Of a DNA stretch of 64,000 nucleotides, positions 9,550 through 18,702 are shown one piece after another. A model generated the notes under the pieces. The model ran no database searches, was not told where the DNA came from, and saw only the letters and a program-made list of their open reading frames with translations. The stretch spans positions 4,526,001 to 4,590,000 of the forward strand of contig NZ_JAFBCA010000001.1 in the NCBI RefSeq assembly GCF_016907475.1, read 5' to 3'. Within the stretch, counting starts at the first letter, position 1, and each line of letters begins with the position of its first letter. The translations under genes were made by a program, and so were the position numbers. This stretch comes from Nocardioides cavernae. Lineage in GTDB: Bacteria > Actinomycetota > Actinomycetes > Propionibacteriales > Nocardioidaceae.

Positions 9550-10004
9550 CTCGTTCCCCAGTTGTAGTGCTGCTTGTTGAGCTTGAGGTAGACGAAGGTC
9601 TCCGAGGAGACCACGCCCTCGAGCTCGCGGACCTGACGGATGACGTCGAGCAGGTGCGGATCGTCCTCGCACACCACCTCGACGAGGAGGTCGAAGCTGC
9701 CGGCGGTGGTGACCACGTAGTCGACCTCCGGCACCTCGGCCAGTCGGTCGCCCACCTTCATCGGGTCGCCCTCGGTGCGGACGCCGATCATGGCCTGGCG
9801 GGTGAAGCCGACCTGGGTGGGATCGGTGACCGCGACGACCTGCATCACCTCGGAGTCGAGCAGCTTCTGGACCCTCGCCCGGGCGGCCGCCTCCGAGAGG
9901 CCGACCGCCTTGGCGATCGCGGCGTAGGAGATCCGGCCGTCCTCCTGGAGCAGCTCGATGATGCGCTTGGCGGTCGCGTCCAGGCGGACCTGACCGTCAC
10001 CCAT
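9546..10004 (-). CDS. Lrp/AsnC-family transcriptional regulator
   Basis: The product has 152 residues. An N-terminal winged helix (RIIELLQEDGRISYAAIAKA, GLSEAAARARVQKLLDSEVM) is followed by a C-terminal effector domain (DYVVTTAGSFDLLVEVVCED). It stands at the divergent junction with the aldehyde dehydrogenase gene and overlaps its aminotransferase partner by four bases. It is therefore the likely regulator of both arms, responding to an amine or amino acid. ATG at 10004 follows GGGGG by seven bases; the next upstream ATG runs into a stop. Confidence 0.93.
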   Translation of the reverse strand: MGDGQVRLDATAKRIIELLQEDGRISYAAIAKAVGLSEAAARARVQKLLDSEVMQVVAVTDPTQVGFTRQAMIGVRTEGDPMKVGDRLAEVPEVDYVVTTAGSFDLLVEVVCEDDPHLLDVIRQVRELEGVVSSETFVYLKLNKQHYNWGTR

Positions 10005-10136
10005 GCTCGTGCCCCCTGCGCTCGCTCATGGCGCCATCGTGGACGGGACACCGGCCGTTCGCAAGTCACCGAGCGTGGAATCCGCATTTCAGGACTGTTA
10101 ATTCCGCGATTCCCGCACAATCTTCGGCAACAAGTA

Positions 10137-10166
10137 TGGCGATTGCGGGCCGACCCGTCCTAGTCT
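10137..10166 (+). promoter_or_regulatory. candidate promoter in the Lrp divergent region
   Basis: The 193-base gap between the Lrp gene and the dehydrogenase gene is relatively AT-rich. TAGTCT at 10161-10166 is a good -10, with a weak -35 (TGGCGA, 10137-10142) 18 bases upstream. It leaves a 31-base leader with the ribosome binding site GGGAGG. An imperfect inverted repeat (CCCGCACAATC near 10112 against GCGATTGCGGG near 10149) could be the Lrp operator. Confidence 0.4.
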
Positions 10167-10197
10167 CCCCTCACCGCACCCGACCGGGAGGACCTCC

Positions 10198-11643
10198 GTG
10201 ACCAGCCCACGCACGCTGCGCAACTTCATCGGTGGCACGTACGTCGACGGCAGCGCCGGCGCGACGAGCGACGTCGTCGACCCGACGACCGGCCAGGTGG
10301 TCGCCCAGGCGCCCGTCAGCGGGGCGGAGGAGGTGGACGCGGCCTACGAGGCGGCCGACCGGGCCTTCGGCGAGTGGGGACGTACGACGCCCAGCGAGCG
10401 CCAGCAGGCGCTGCTGAAGATCGCCGACGCGATCGAGGCCAACGCCGAGGAGCTGATCTCCCTCGAGTCGGCCAACACCGGCAAGATCAAGGCGCTCACC
10501 GCGAGCGAGGAGATCCCGCCGATGGTGGACCAGCTCCGGTTCTTCGCCGGGGCGGCTCGCGTGCTGGAGGGCAAGGCGGCGGGCGAGTACCTGGCGGGCC
10601 ACACGTCGTGGATCCGCCGCGAGCCGATCGGCGTCGTCGGCCAGGTGACGCCGTGGAACTACCCGCTGCTGATGGCGGTGTGGAAGATCGGCCCGGCCCT
10701 CGCCGCCGGCAACACCGTCGTCCTCAAGCCCAGCGACACCACCCCCGAGAGCACGCTGCGGCTTGCCGAGCTCGCCTCGGAGTTCCTCCCGGCCGGGACC
10801 CTCAACGTCGTCACCGGCGACCGCGAGACCGGCCGCCTCCTCGTCGAGCACCCGACGCCCGGGCTCGTCGCGATCACCGGCTCGGTCCGCGCCGGCGCCG
10901 AGGTCGCGGCCAGTGCCGCCCCGCAGGTCAAGCGGGTGCACCTCGAGCTGGGCGGCAAGGCGCCGGTCGTGGTCTTCGACGACGCAGACATCGAGGCCGC
11001 GGTCGAGGGCATCGCGATCGCCGGCTACTTCAACGCCGGCCAGGACTGCACGGCCGCCACCCGCGTCCTGGTCGCCCCCGGCATCCACGACGACTTCGTG
11101 GCCGCGCTCGCGGACTACGCGAGGGGCTCGGCGCCGGTGGGCCTGCCCGACGACGAGGACGCCCTCTTCGGCCCCGTCAACAACGCCACGCAGCTGGCCC
11201 GGGTGAGCCGGTTCATCGAGGACCTGCCGTCCCACGCGACCGTGTCAGCGGGCGGCAACCGTCGTACGGACCTCGGCGACGGCTACTTCCTCGAGCCCAC
11301 CGTCCTGTCCGGCCTGCGTCAGGACGACGAGGCGATCCAGAACGAGATCTTCGGCCCCGTCATCACGGTCCAGCGCTTCACCGAGGAGGAGGAGGCGCTC
11401 CGCTGGGCCAACGGCGTCGACTACGGCCTCGCGTCGTCGGTGTGGACCAAGGACTTCGGCCGGGCGATGCGGATGTCGAAGGCGCTCGACTTCGGCTGCG
11501 TGTGGATCAACACGCACATCCCGCTCGTCGCGGAGATGCCGCACGGCGGCTACAAGAAGTCCGGCTACGGCAAGGACCTCTCGATGTACGGCTTCGAGGA
11601 CTACACGCGCATCAAGCACGTCATGGCCAACATCGAGGGTTGA
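10198..11643 (+). CDS. aldehyde dehydrogenase, gamma-aminobutyraldehyde type
   Basis: The product has 481 residues of the NAD(P)-dependent aldehyde dehydrogenase superfamily. It shows the cofactor and oxyanion motif [20 protein letters not shown], the general-base Glu in [18 protein letters not shown], and the catalytic Cys in [14 protein letters not shown]. The NAGQDCTA pattern is typical of aminobutyraldehyde and betaine aldehyde dehydrogenases. Expected reaction: 4-aminobutanal to GABA. It starts with GTG behind GGGAGG and is the first gene of a plus-strand run reaching to about 21998, divergent from the Lrp regulator. Confidence 0.88.
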   Translation: MTSPRTLRNFIGGTYVDGSAGATSDVVDPTTGQVVAQAPVSGAEEVDAAYEAADRAFGEWGRTTPSERQQALLKIADAIEANAEELISLESANTGKIKALTASEEIPPMVDQLRFFAGAARVLEGKAAGEYLAGHTSWIRREPIGVVGQVTPWNYPLLMAVWKIGPALAAGNTVVLKPSDTTPESTLRLAELASEFLPAGTLNVVTGDRETGRLLVEHPTPGLVAITGSVRAGAEVAASAAPQVKRVHLELGGKAPVVVFDDADIEAAVEGIAIAGYFNAGQDCTAATRVLVAPGIHDDFVAALADYARGSAPVGLPDDEDALFGPVNNATQLARVSRFIEDLPSHATVSAGGNRRTDLGDGYFLEPTVLSGLRQDDEAIQNEIFGPVITVQRFTEEEEALRWANGVDYGLASSVWTKDFGRAMRMSKALDFGCVWINTHIPLVAEMPHGGYKKSGYGKDLSMYGFEDYTRIKHVMANIEG

Positions 11644-11657
11644 ACGGCTAGCGCAGG

Positions 11658-11717
11658 ATGACCAGTACCACCACACCAGCACGGCTCGGGGGCGAACCGG
11701 AGGAGATGCACCGATGA
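11658..11717 (+). CDS. possible 19-codon upstream ORF
   Basis: A short frame, MTSTTTPARLGGEPEEMHR, fills the 70-base gap before potD. Its TGA overlaps the potD ATG (ATGA), and it contains the potD ribosome binding site. It could couple translation to potD. It has no convincing ribosome binding site of its own and may be chance. Confidence 0.2.
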   Translation: MTSTTTPARLGGEPEEMHR

Positions 11718-12967
11718 CACCCTTCCCGCGCCGGGGACGGCGCCCCCTGTCCCCGCCGGCCGCGGCGCTGACCGCGGCTGCCTCAGGCGGGCTCAGTCGC
11801 CGAGCGCTGCTCGGCACCGGTGTCGCGGCGGGCGCCGGTCTGGCGCTCACCGGGTGCGCCCCGCCCGAGCCACCGGCGGCCGGAGGCATCGCCGCCCTCG
11901 ACCTGCCCACCGACGTCTCCGACAAGGAGAAGATCCTCAAGTGGGCCAACTGGACGGCGTACCTCGACATGAACGGCAAGGAGACGAGCTCGCCGACGCT
12001 CGAGGCCTTCATGGAGCAGACCGGCATCGAGGTCGACTACTTCGAGGAGATCGACGACAACGACTCCTACTACGCCAAGGTCGGGCCCCAGCTGCGCGCC
12101 GGCCAGAGCATCGACCGTGACATCTTCACCTTCACCGACTGGATGGCGGCGCGCGTGATCCGCGACCAGCTCTGTCAGCCGCTGGAGCTGATCCAGATGC
12201 CCAACGTGGTCAACAACCTCCTCCAGCCCCTCAAGGACGTGTCCTTCGATCCCGGCCGGCTCCACTCGATCACCTGGCAGAGCGGCTTCGCGGGCATCGG
12301 CTACAACAAGGAGAAGGTCGGTCGCGAGCTCAAGTCGCTCGACGACCTGTGGACCGACGACCTCAAGGGCCGCATCGTGGTGCTCTCCGAGTATCGCGAC
12401 ACCGCCGGGCTGGTCATGCAGTCGCAGGGCGTCGACATCAGCAGCGACTGGGGCCAGGCGGAGTTCGAGGCCGCCCTCGACTTCATCGAGCAGAAGATCG
12501 ACGAGGGCTACATCCGCAAGGTGAAGGGCAACTCCTACATGGAGGACCTCACCAGCGGCAACGCGGTCGCCGGCATCACGTGGAGCGGCGACATCTTCGT
12601 CCTCGCCGCCGACACCGAGGACCCCAACTGGACCTTCACCATCCCCGAGTCCGGCGGAACCCTGTGGTCGGACAACCTGATGGTCCCGATCACCTCCACC
12701 CACCGCAGCAACGCCCAGAAGCTGATGGACTACTACTACGACCCGGCTGTGGCGGCCCAGGTCGCCGCGTGGGTCAACTACGTCTGTCCCGTCGACGGCG
12801 CCCAGGCGGAGATGGAGAAGGTCGATCCCGACCTGGCCGAGAGCCCGTTCATCTTCCCGACCGCGGACTACATCGAGGAGCACAACATCCAGTCCTTCCG
12901 GGTGCTCGACGCGGACGAGGACATCCTGTACGCCGACCTCTGGTCCACGAAGGTGATGGGGAACTGA
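11714..12967 (+). CDS. potD: spermidine/putrescine ABC transporter substrate-binding lipoprotein
   Basis: The 417-residue product has a twin-arginine lipoprotein signal, SRRALLGTGVAAGAGLALTG, with Cys48 as the probable lipidation site. The mature part is a PotD-type periplasmic-binding fold (KILKWANWTAYLDMNGKETS, GIGYNKEKVGREL, DDLWTDDLKGRIVVLSEYRD, GTLWSDNLMVPITS). It is exported folded and delivers polyamines to PotBC. ATG at 11714 follows GGAGGAG. potA begins one base after the stop. Confidence 0.9.
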   Translation: MTPFPRRGRRPLSPPAAALTAAASGGLSRRALLGTGVAAGAGLALTGCAPPEPPAAGGIAALDLPTDVSDKEKILKWANWTAYLDMNGKETSSPTLEAFMEQTGIEVDYFEEIDDNDSYYAKVGPQLRAGQSIDRDIFTFTDWMAARVIRDQLCQPLELIQMPNVVNNLLQPLKDVSFDPGRLHSITWQSGFAGIGYNKEKVGRELKSLDDLWTDDLKGRIVVLSEYRDTAGLVMQSQGVDISSDWGQAEFEAALDFIEQKIDEGYIRKVKGNSYMEDLTSGNAVAGITWSGDIFVLAADTEDPNWTFTIPESGGTLWSDNLMVPITSTHRSNAQKLMDYYYDPAVAAQVAAWVNYVCPVDGAQAEMEKVDPDLAESPFIFPTADYIEEHNIQSFRVLDADEDILYADLWSTKVMGN

Positions 12968-12968
12968 C

Positions 12969-14072
12969 ATGGCTGGATTCCGCGAGGCGCGCGGCGACCT
13001 CCGGCTCGAGGGCGTCACCAAGTCCTTCGGCGACTTCACCGCGGTCGACGACATCGACCTGCACGTCCCCCGGGGCTCCTTCTTCGCCCTGCTCGGCCCG
13101 TCGGGCTGCGGCAAGACCACCACCCTGCGGATGATCGCCGGGCTGGAGCAGCCCACTGCGGGGCGGGTGACGATCGGTGACACCGACCTCACCGGCTCGC
13201 GGCCCTACGAGCGGCCGGTCAACACGGTGTTCCAGTCCTACGCGCTGTTCCCGCACCTGACGATCCGCGACAACGTGGCCTTCGGTCCCAAGCGGCGCAA
13301 GGCGGCCGACGCCGCCGAGCGCGCCGACGACGCGATGGAGCTGGTGCAGATGAGCCAGTTCGCCGATCGCAAGCCGGCGCAGCTCTCGGGCGGCCAGCAG
13401 CAGCGCGTCGCCCTGGCCCGGGCGTTGGTCAACCACCCCGAGGTGCTGCTCCTCGACGAGCCCCTCGGCGCGCTCGACCTCAAGTTGCGCCGCGAGATGC
13501 AGGTCGAGCTCAAGCGCATCCAGAGCGAGGTCGGGCTCACGTTCATCCACGTCACCCACGACCAGGAGGAGGCCATGACCATGGCCGACACCGTCGCGGT
13601 GATGCACAAGGGACAGATCGAGCAGCTCGGCGCACCGGAGGAGCTCTACGACCTGCCGCGCACGCGGTTCGTCGCCAACTTCCTCGGCCAGGCCAACACC
13701 GGCGCCGGCAGCATCAAGGACGTCGACGGCGACCACCTCGTGTGCGACGTGCTCGGCACCCCGGTGAAGATCCTCAAGACCCGCTCGCAGGTGCACGAGG
13801 GTGAGGTGCTGTTCGGCGTACGTCCCGAGAAGGTGACGGTCTCGCGCACCCGGCCCGAGGGCGCCGGCAACGACGTCAAGGGCGTGGTGCGCGACGTGTC
13901 CTTCCTCGGCGTCGCCACCAGCTACCTCGTCGACATGCCGAGCGGCACCACGTGGAGCTGCTACGAGCAGAACCTCGACGTCGAGCCGCTCGACCTGCGA
14001 CCCGGTGACGAGGTCTGGCTGACCTGGAACCCCGGGCACGCGTTCGGTGTGCCCGCGGAGGCCCCCGCATGA
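12969..14072 (+). CDS. potA: polyamine ABC transporter ATP-binding protein
   Basis: The 367-residue ATPase energises uptake. Walker A is GPSGCGKTT (about residues 43-51). The Q-loop region is NTVFQSYALFPHLTIRDNVA, the signature is LSGGQQQRVALARAL and Walker B is VLLLDEPLGALDLKLR. The H-loop is FIHVTHDQEEAM. A C-terminal TOBE domain (LFGVRPEKVTVSRT) completes the CUT1/PotA layout. The gene is coupled to potD and followed directly by a copy of the ~60-bp repeat before potB. Confidence 0.93.
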   Translation: MAGFREARGDLRLEGVTKSFGDFTAVDDIDLHVPRGSFFALLGPSGCGKTTTLRMIAGLEQPTAGRVTIGDTDLTGSRPYERPVNTVFQSYALFPHLTIRDNVAFGPKRRKAADAAERADDAMELVQMSQFADRKPAQLSGGQQQRVALARALVNHPEVLLLDEPLGALDLKLRREMQVELKRIQSEVGLTFIHVTHDQEEAMTMADTVAVMHKGQIEQLGAPEELYDLPRTRFVANFLGQANTGAGSIKDVDGDHLVCDVLGTPVKILKTRSQVHEGEVLFGVRPEKVTVSRTRPEGAGNDVKGVVRDVSFLGVATSYLVDMPSGTTWSCYEQNLDVEPLDLRPGDEVWLTWNPGHAFGVPAEAPA

Positions 14073-14073
14073 A

Positions 14074-14139
14074 CACCCCAAGCCGTTCTGCGGCTCCCCC
14101 GCTGCGCTCCTCCGACGCACAACGCCCCGGGGACCCCGC
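14074..14139 (+). repeat. dispersed ~60-bp repeat, copy A
   Basis: This is a divergent copy of the element also found at 17265-17324 and 47411-47470. It begins CACCCCA one base after the potA TGA and ends GGGGACCCCGC directly before the potB ATG. It carries the internal block CCCCGCTGCGCTCCTCCGA. It fills the whole potA-potB gap. Confidence 0.7.
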
Positions 14140-15057
14140 ATGAGCGCGCTCGCCCAGGTGACCGGCGACCCGGACCTGGATCCCGCGCCCGCACCCGCGG
14201 CACCCGTGGCCAAGCAGCGGTCCTGGACGGCCTACCTGCTGATGCTGCCGGGCGTGCTGTGGCTCGGCGTCTTCTTCCTCCTGCCGCTGGTGCAGCTCGC
14301 GTCGGTGAGCCTGCAGAGCCGCTACCCCGGCTTCCCGGGCTACTACTACCGCGACCTCAACTTCTCCAACTACGCCAGCGCCCTCACCGACTACGCCCCG
14401 CACTTCGCCCGGTCGTTCCTCTACGCCGGCCTGGCCACCTTGCTGGCGTTCGCGGTGGCCTACCCGCTGGCGTACGCCATGGCGTTCAAGGCCGGGAGGT
14501 GGCGCAACCTGATGATGATCTGCGTCATCGCGCCGTTCTTCACCTCCTTCATCCTGCGCACGTTCGCGTGGTCGCAGATCCTCGCCGACGAGGGGTGGGT
14601 GGCGAGCGTCCTCAACTTCCTGCACGTGCTCCCCAACGGGCACATCATCAACACCCCCATCGCGGTGGTCGCGGGCCTCACCTACAACTTCCTGCCGTTC
14701 ATGGTGCTGCCCATCTACGCCTCGCTCGAACGCGCCGACCCGCGCGTCATCGAGGCCGGCGGCGACCTCTACGCCAACGGGTTCACGACCTTCCGGACCG
14801 TCACGCTCCCGATCTCGATGCCGGGGGTCCTGGCCGGGACGCTTCTCACCTTCATCCCGGCAGCGGGCGACTTCGTCAACATGGAGCTCCTCGGCCCCCA
14901 GCGCGGCAAGATGATCGGCAACGTCATCAACGACCAGTTCCTCGCCGTCCCGGGCGGCTACCCGGTGGCGGCGGCGCTGTCCTTCACCCTGATGGCCGCG
15001 ATCCTCGTCCTGGTCTTCCTCTACGTCCGCCGCTTCGGCACCGAGGAGCTGGTGTGA
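14140..15057 (+). CDS. potB: polyamine ABC transporter permease PotB type
   Basis: The 305-residue inner-membrane protein has six predicted membrane segments, starting with AYLLMLPGVLWLGVFFLLPL. The EAA loop that docks PotA is seen as VIEAGGDLYANGFTTFRTVT. A short Pro/Ala-rich N-terminus precedes the first segment. The start ATG lies at the end of repeat copy A; no good Shine-Dalgarno is visible because the repeat displaces it. potC begins one base after the stop. Confidence 0.9.
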   Translation: MSALAQVTGDPDLDPAPAPAAPVAKQRSWTAYLLMLPGVLWLGVFFLLPLVQLASVSLQSRYPGFPGYYYRDLNFSNYASALTDYAPHFARSFLYAGLATLLAFAVAYPLAYAMAFKAGRWRNLMMICVIAPFFTSFILRTFAWSQILADEGWVASVLNFLHVLPNGHIINTPIAVVAGLTYNFLPFMVLPIYASLERADPRVIEAGGDLYANGFTTFRTVTLPISMPGVLAGTLLTFIPAAGDFVNMELLGPQRGKMIGNVINDQFLAVPGGYPVAAALSFTLMAAILVLVFLYVRRFGTEELV

Positions 15058-15058
15058 G

Positions 15059-15955
15059 ATGACCACGACGACGCGTCCGACCCCACCAGCGACCCCGCCT
15101 GCGCCCACGAGCTCGCCCACGGCCTACCGGCCGTCCGCCGGCAAGCGCGCCCAGGTCTGGCTGGCCAACCACTTCGCGATGATCAGCGCGATCCTGGTGC
15201 TCCTCTACCTCTTCCTCCCGGTCGCCTACACGTTCGCCTTCTCGTTCAACGACCACGGCAAGACCAACATCGTGTGGCAGGGCTTCACGTGGGAGCACTG
15301 GCAGGACCCCTGCGGCGTGCAGGGCGTGTGCGAGTCGCTGGTCACCTCGCTGGAGGTCGGCGTGATCTCCACGGTCGTGGCCACGGTCCTCGGCACGCTG
15401 ATGGCGCTGGCGATGGTCCGCTACCGGTTCCGGGGCAAGGCGGCCAGCAACGTGCTGATCTTCGTGCCGATGGCCACGCCGGAGATCGTCATGGGCGCCG
15501 CGCTGCTGACGATCTTCGTGCAGGGCTTCGCCAACATCGGGATCAACCTCGGCTTCGGCACCATCGTCTTCTCGCACATCATGTTCTGCGTGAGCTTCGT
15601 GGTCGTCACGGTCAGGGCTCGCATCCAGTCCCTCGACCCACGGATCGAGGAGGCCGCCCAGGACCTCTACGCGAGCCCGATGCAGACCTTCTGGAAGGTG
15701 ACCTTCCCGCTGATCCTGCCCGGCATCGCCGGCGCGGCGATGCTCGCCTTCTCGCTGTCCTTCGACGACTTCATCATCACCAACTTCGTCTCCGGCAACG
15801 AGTCGACGTTCCCCAAGTTCGTCTACGTCGCCTCGCGGCGCGGCATCCCCGCCGAGGCCAACGTCATCGGCTTCTCGATGTTCGTGATCGCCGTCCTGCT
15901 CGTCGTGGGCGCGCAGGTCGTGAGCTCGCTGCGGGCCTCGAAGTACAAGACCTGA
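15059..15955 (+). CDS. potC: polyamine ABC transporter permease PotC type
   Basis: The 298-residue second permease has six membrane segments (first about residues 41-62, MISAILVLLYLFLPVAYTFA). It has the EAA-type loop EEAAQDLYASPMQTFWKVTF followed by LPLILPGIAGAAMLAFSLSF-type sequence. An N-terminal Thr/Pro-rich stretch of about 30 residues is unusual but lies in frame. It pairs with PotB to form the transmembrane channel. Confidence 0.9.
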   Translation: MTTTTRPTPPATPPAPTSSPTAYRPSAGKRAQVWLANHFAMISAILVLLYLFLPVAYTFAFSFNDHGKTNIVWQGFTWEHWQDPCGVQGVCESLVTSLEVGVISTVVATVLGTLMALAMVRYRFRGKAASNVLIFVPMATPEIVMGAALLTIFVQGFANIGINLGFGTIVFSHIMFCVSFVVVTVRARIQSLDPRIEEAAQDLYASPMQTFWKVTFPLILPGIAGAAMLAFSLSFDDFIITNFVSGNESTFPKFVYVASRRGIPAEANVIGFSMFVIAVLLVVGAQVVSSLRASKYKT

Positions 15956-15985
15956 CCCCCTTCCCCTCCCGCTAGGAGAGATCGA

Positions 15986-17335
15986 GTGCCTGGACCCATG
16001 CGCGTGCTGATGGTCGGCGCCGGTGGCGTCGGTGACGCCGCGGCCCGGATCGCGGTGGAGCGCGACTTCTTCGAGGCCTGGGTGGTGGCCGACTACGACG
16101 TCGAGCGGGCCGAGCGCACCGTCGAGGCGGCGCGCGGGCGGCGTACGGGGGAGGAGCGCTTCAGCGCCGCGCAGGTCGACGCCTCCGACGCCGACGCGGT
16201 GACCGCACTCGCACGCGAGGTCCGGGCCACCCACGTCTTCAACGCCGTGGACCCGCGCTTCGTGATGCCCATCTTCACCGGTGCGCTCGCCGCGGGCGCC
16301 GACTACCTCGACATGGCGATGAGCCTGTCCGCACGCCACCCCGACGCCCCCTACGAGAAGGTCGGCGTCAAGCTGGGCGACGAGCAGTTCGTCCGGGCCG
16401 CGGAGTGGGAGGCGGCGGGACGGCTCGCCCTCCTCGGCATCGGCGTGGAGCCGGGCCTGTCCGACGTGTTCGCCCGCTACGCCGCCGACGAGCTCTTCGA
16501 CCACATCGACGAGCTCGGCACCCGCGACGGCGCCAACCTCGTCATCCGCGACGACGACGGCAACGAGGTGTTCGCCCCTGGCTTCTCGATGTGGACCATC
16601 ATCGAGGAGTGCCTCAACCCGCCCGTGGTGTGGGAGCGGGAGCGGGGCGGTGGCGACCTGGAGGCCGGCTTCTTCACCCTGCCGCCCTTCTCCGAGCCCG
16701 AGGTGTTCGACTTCCCCGAGGGCATCGGGCCCGTCGAGTGCGTGCACGTCGAGCACGAGGAGGTGCTCCTCATGCCTCGCTGGGTCGAGGCCGACCGGGT
16801 CACCTTCAAGTACGGCCTGGGCGAGGAGATGATCGGCATCCTCCGCACCCTGCACACGCTCGGCCTCGACTCGACCGAGCCGGTGTCGGTCAAGGGCGTG
16901 CAGGTCTCGCCCCGCGACGTCGTCGCCGCGTGCCTGCCGGACCCCGCCACGATCGGCCCGCGGATGGAGGGCAAGACCTGCGCCGGGCTCTTCGTCACCG
17001 GCACCGGCAAGGACGGCGCGCCACGGTCGACGTACCTCTACCACGTGGTCGACAACGCCGACTCGATGCGCGACTACGGCGCCCAGTGCGTGGTCTGGCA
17101 GACCGCGATCAATCCCGTCGTCGCGCTGGAACTCCTGGCCGACGGCACCTGGTCGGGCAGCGGCGTGCTCGGGCCAGAGGCCCTGCCGCCGAAGCCCTTC
17201 CTCGACCTGCTCGCTGCACCCAAGCCCGAGGGATACGGATCCCCCTGGGGAATGGAGGACAGAACACCCCACGACGTTCTTCTCCCCCGCTCCGCTCCTC
17301 CGAACAACGCCGCAGGGACCCCGAAAAGAGGCTGA
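15986..17335 (+). CDS. saccharopine dehydrogenase-family protein
   Basis: The 449-residue product has an N-terminal Rossmann fold (MRVLMVGAGGVGDAAARIAV) and the family segment FNAVDPRFVMPIFTGALAAG. The middle domain contains LLGIGVEPGLSDVFARYAAD. Family members reduce or oxidise saccharopine, carboxynorspermidine or related imines. Its place between potC and gabT suggests a role in polyamine or lysine-derived amine metabolism. Substrate is unknown. GTG at 15986 follows AGGAGA. The last 22 codons are encoded by repeat copy B, apparently after loss of an ancestral TGA at 17262-17264. Confidence 0.82.
   Translation: MPGPMRVLMVGAGGVGDAAARIAVERDFFEAWVVADYDVERAERTVEAARGRRTGEERFSAAQVDASDADAVTALAREVRATHVFNAVDPRFVMPIFTGALAAGADYLDMAMSLSARHPDAPYEKVGVKLGDEQFVRAAEWEAAGRLALLGIGVEPGLSDVFARYAADELFDHIDELGTRDGANLVIRDDDGNEVFAPGFSMWTIIEECLNPPVVWERERGGGDLEAGFFTLPPFSEPEVFDFPEGIGPVECVHVEHEEVLLMPRWVEADRVTFKYGLGEEMIGILRTLHTLGLDSTEPVSVKGVQVSPRDVVAACLPDPATIGPRMEGKTCAGLFVTGTGKDGAPRSTYLYHVVDNADSMRDYGAQCVVWQTAINPVVALELLADGTWSGSGVLGPEALPPKPFLDLLAAPKPEGYGSPWGMEDRTPHDVLLPRSAPPNNAAGTPKRG
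17265..17324 (+). repeat. dispersed ~60-bp repeat, copy B, inside a coding end
   Basis: This copy matches copy C (47411-47470) at 52 of 60 positions with no gaps. It is preceded by AGA where the other copies have the TGA stop of the upstream gene. Its reading frame therefore forms the C-terminal 22 residues of the saccharopine-dehydrogenase-like protein. Confidence 0.8.
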
Positions 17336-17337
17336 AC

Positions 17338-18702
17338 ATGACCCTGTCCCAGGAACGCATCCTGGCCACCGACATCCCCGGGCCTCGCTCGCAGGCGCTC
17401 CAGGCCCGCAAGGTCGCAGCCGTCTCCGCCGGCATCGGCACCACGCTGCCGATCTACGTCGAGCAGGCCGGCGGCGGCATCCTGCGCGACGTCGACGGCA
17501 ACCAGCTGATCGACTTCGGCTCGGGCATCGCCGTCACTACGGTCGGCAACGCCGCCCCGCGCGTGGTCGAGGCGGTGCAGCGACAGGTCGCCGACTTCAC
17601 CCACACGTGCTTCATGGTCACGCCCTACGAGGAGTACGTCGCGGTCTGCGAGAAGCTGGCCGAGCTGACCCCGGGCGACCACGAGAAGCGGTCGGCGCTC
17701 TTCAACTCCGGGGCGGAGGCGGTGGAGAACGCCGTCAAGGTCGCGCGCCACCACACCGGCCGCGACGCGATCGTGGTCTTCGACCACGCCTACCACGGCC
17801 GGACGAACCTCACGATGGCGCTGACGGCCAAGACGATGCCCTACAAGCACCGCTTCGGCCCGTTCGCCGGCGAGGTCTACCGGGCACCGATGGCCTACCC
17901 CTACCGCTGGCCGGGTGGCGCGGAGGCGTGCGCGGAGGAGGCCTTCGACGCGTTCGTCGCGACCGTGCACACCCAGGTGGGCGAGGACAGCTGCGCCGCG
18001 GTGCTCATCGAGCCGATCCAGGGCGAGGGCGGGTTCATCGTGCCGCCGCCGGGGTGGCTCGCGCGGGTGGCGGACTGGTGCCGCGAGCAGGGCATCCTGC
18101 TGATCGCCGACGAGATCCAGACCGGCTTCGCGCGCACCGGCGACTGGTTCGCCTGCGACCACGAGGGGGTCGTCCCGGACCTGGTGACCACCGCCAAGGG
18201 CATGGCCGGCGGCCTGCCCCTGGCAGCCGTCACGGGTCGCGCGGACGTGATGGACTCCGTCCACGTCGGCGGCCTCGGCGGCACCTACGGCGGCAACCCC
18301 GTCGCCTGCGCCGCTGCGCTCGCCGCGATCGAGACCATGGAGGCCGAGGACCTGCCCGCCCGCGCACGGGAGATCGAGGCCGCCTTCCTGCCGCGGCTCC
18401 GCGCCCTCGCCGAGCGCCACCCCGACCGGGTGGGCGACGTCCGCGGACGCGGCGCCATGCTGGCGGTCGAGCTCGTCAGCGACGGCCCGGGACGTACGCC
18501 GGACGCCGCCCTCGCGGGTGCCGTGCACCGCGCCTGCTCGGCGCAGGGGCTGGTGACGCTGACGTGCGGCACCTTCGGCAACGTGTTCCGGTTCCTGCCG
18601 CCGCTCGCGATCGGCGACGACCTGATGAGCGAGGGGCTCGACATCTTCGAGGCGGCCTTCGACGCGGCCGCCGGCTCGTCCGCCGGTGGCAAGGTGGAGT
18701 GA
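17338..18702 (+). CDS. gabT: 4-aminobutyrate aminotransferase
   Basis: GabT transfers the amino group of GABA to 2-oxoglutarate, giving succinate semialdehyde. The product has 454 residues. Motifs: FNSGAEAVENAVKVARHHTG, FDHAYHGRTNLTMALTAK, VLIEPIQGEGGFIVPPPGWL, LLIADEIQTGFARTGDWFA, and the PLP lysine in VTTAKGMAGGLPLAAVTG. It starts two bases after the preceding stop and its own stop shares a base with the gabD ATG. Confidence 0.94.
   Translation: MTLSQERILATDIPGPRSQALQARKVAAVSAGIGTTLPIYVEQAGGGILRDVDGNQLIDFGSGIAVTTVGNAAPRVVEAVQRQVADFTHTCFMVTPYEEYVAVCEKLAELTPGDHEKRSALFNSGAEAVENAVKVARHHTGRDAIVVFDHAYHGRTNLTMALTAKTMPYKHRFGPFAGEVYRAPMAYPYRWPGGAEACAEEAFDAFVATVHTQVGEDSCAAVLIEPIQGEGGFIVPPPGWLARVADWCREQGILLIADEIQTGFARTGDWFACDHEGVVPDLVTTAKGMAGGLPLAAVTGRADVMDSVHVGGLGGTYGGNPVACAAALAAIETMEAEDLPARAREIEAAFLPRLRALAERHPDRVGDVRGRGAMLAVELVSDGPGRTPDAALAGAVHRACSAQGLVTLTCGTFGNVFRFLPPLAIGDDLMSEGLDIFEAAFDAAAGSSAGGKVE

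Noticed and set aside
6637..9567. Very long plus-strand open frame opposite trmB and the aminotransferase
   Set aside because: It is a high-GC shadow frame, antisense to two well-supported genes, with no recognisable motifs and Arg/Gly/Ala-rich composition.
14984..17272. Long minus-strand open frame opposite potC and the saccharopine-dehydrogenase-like gene
   Set aside because: Composition and lack of motifs mark it as a codon-bias shadow of the genes on the plus strand.
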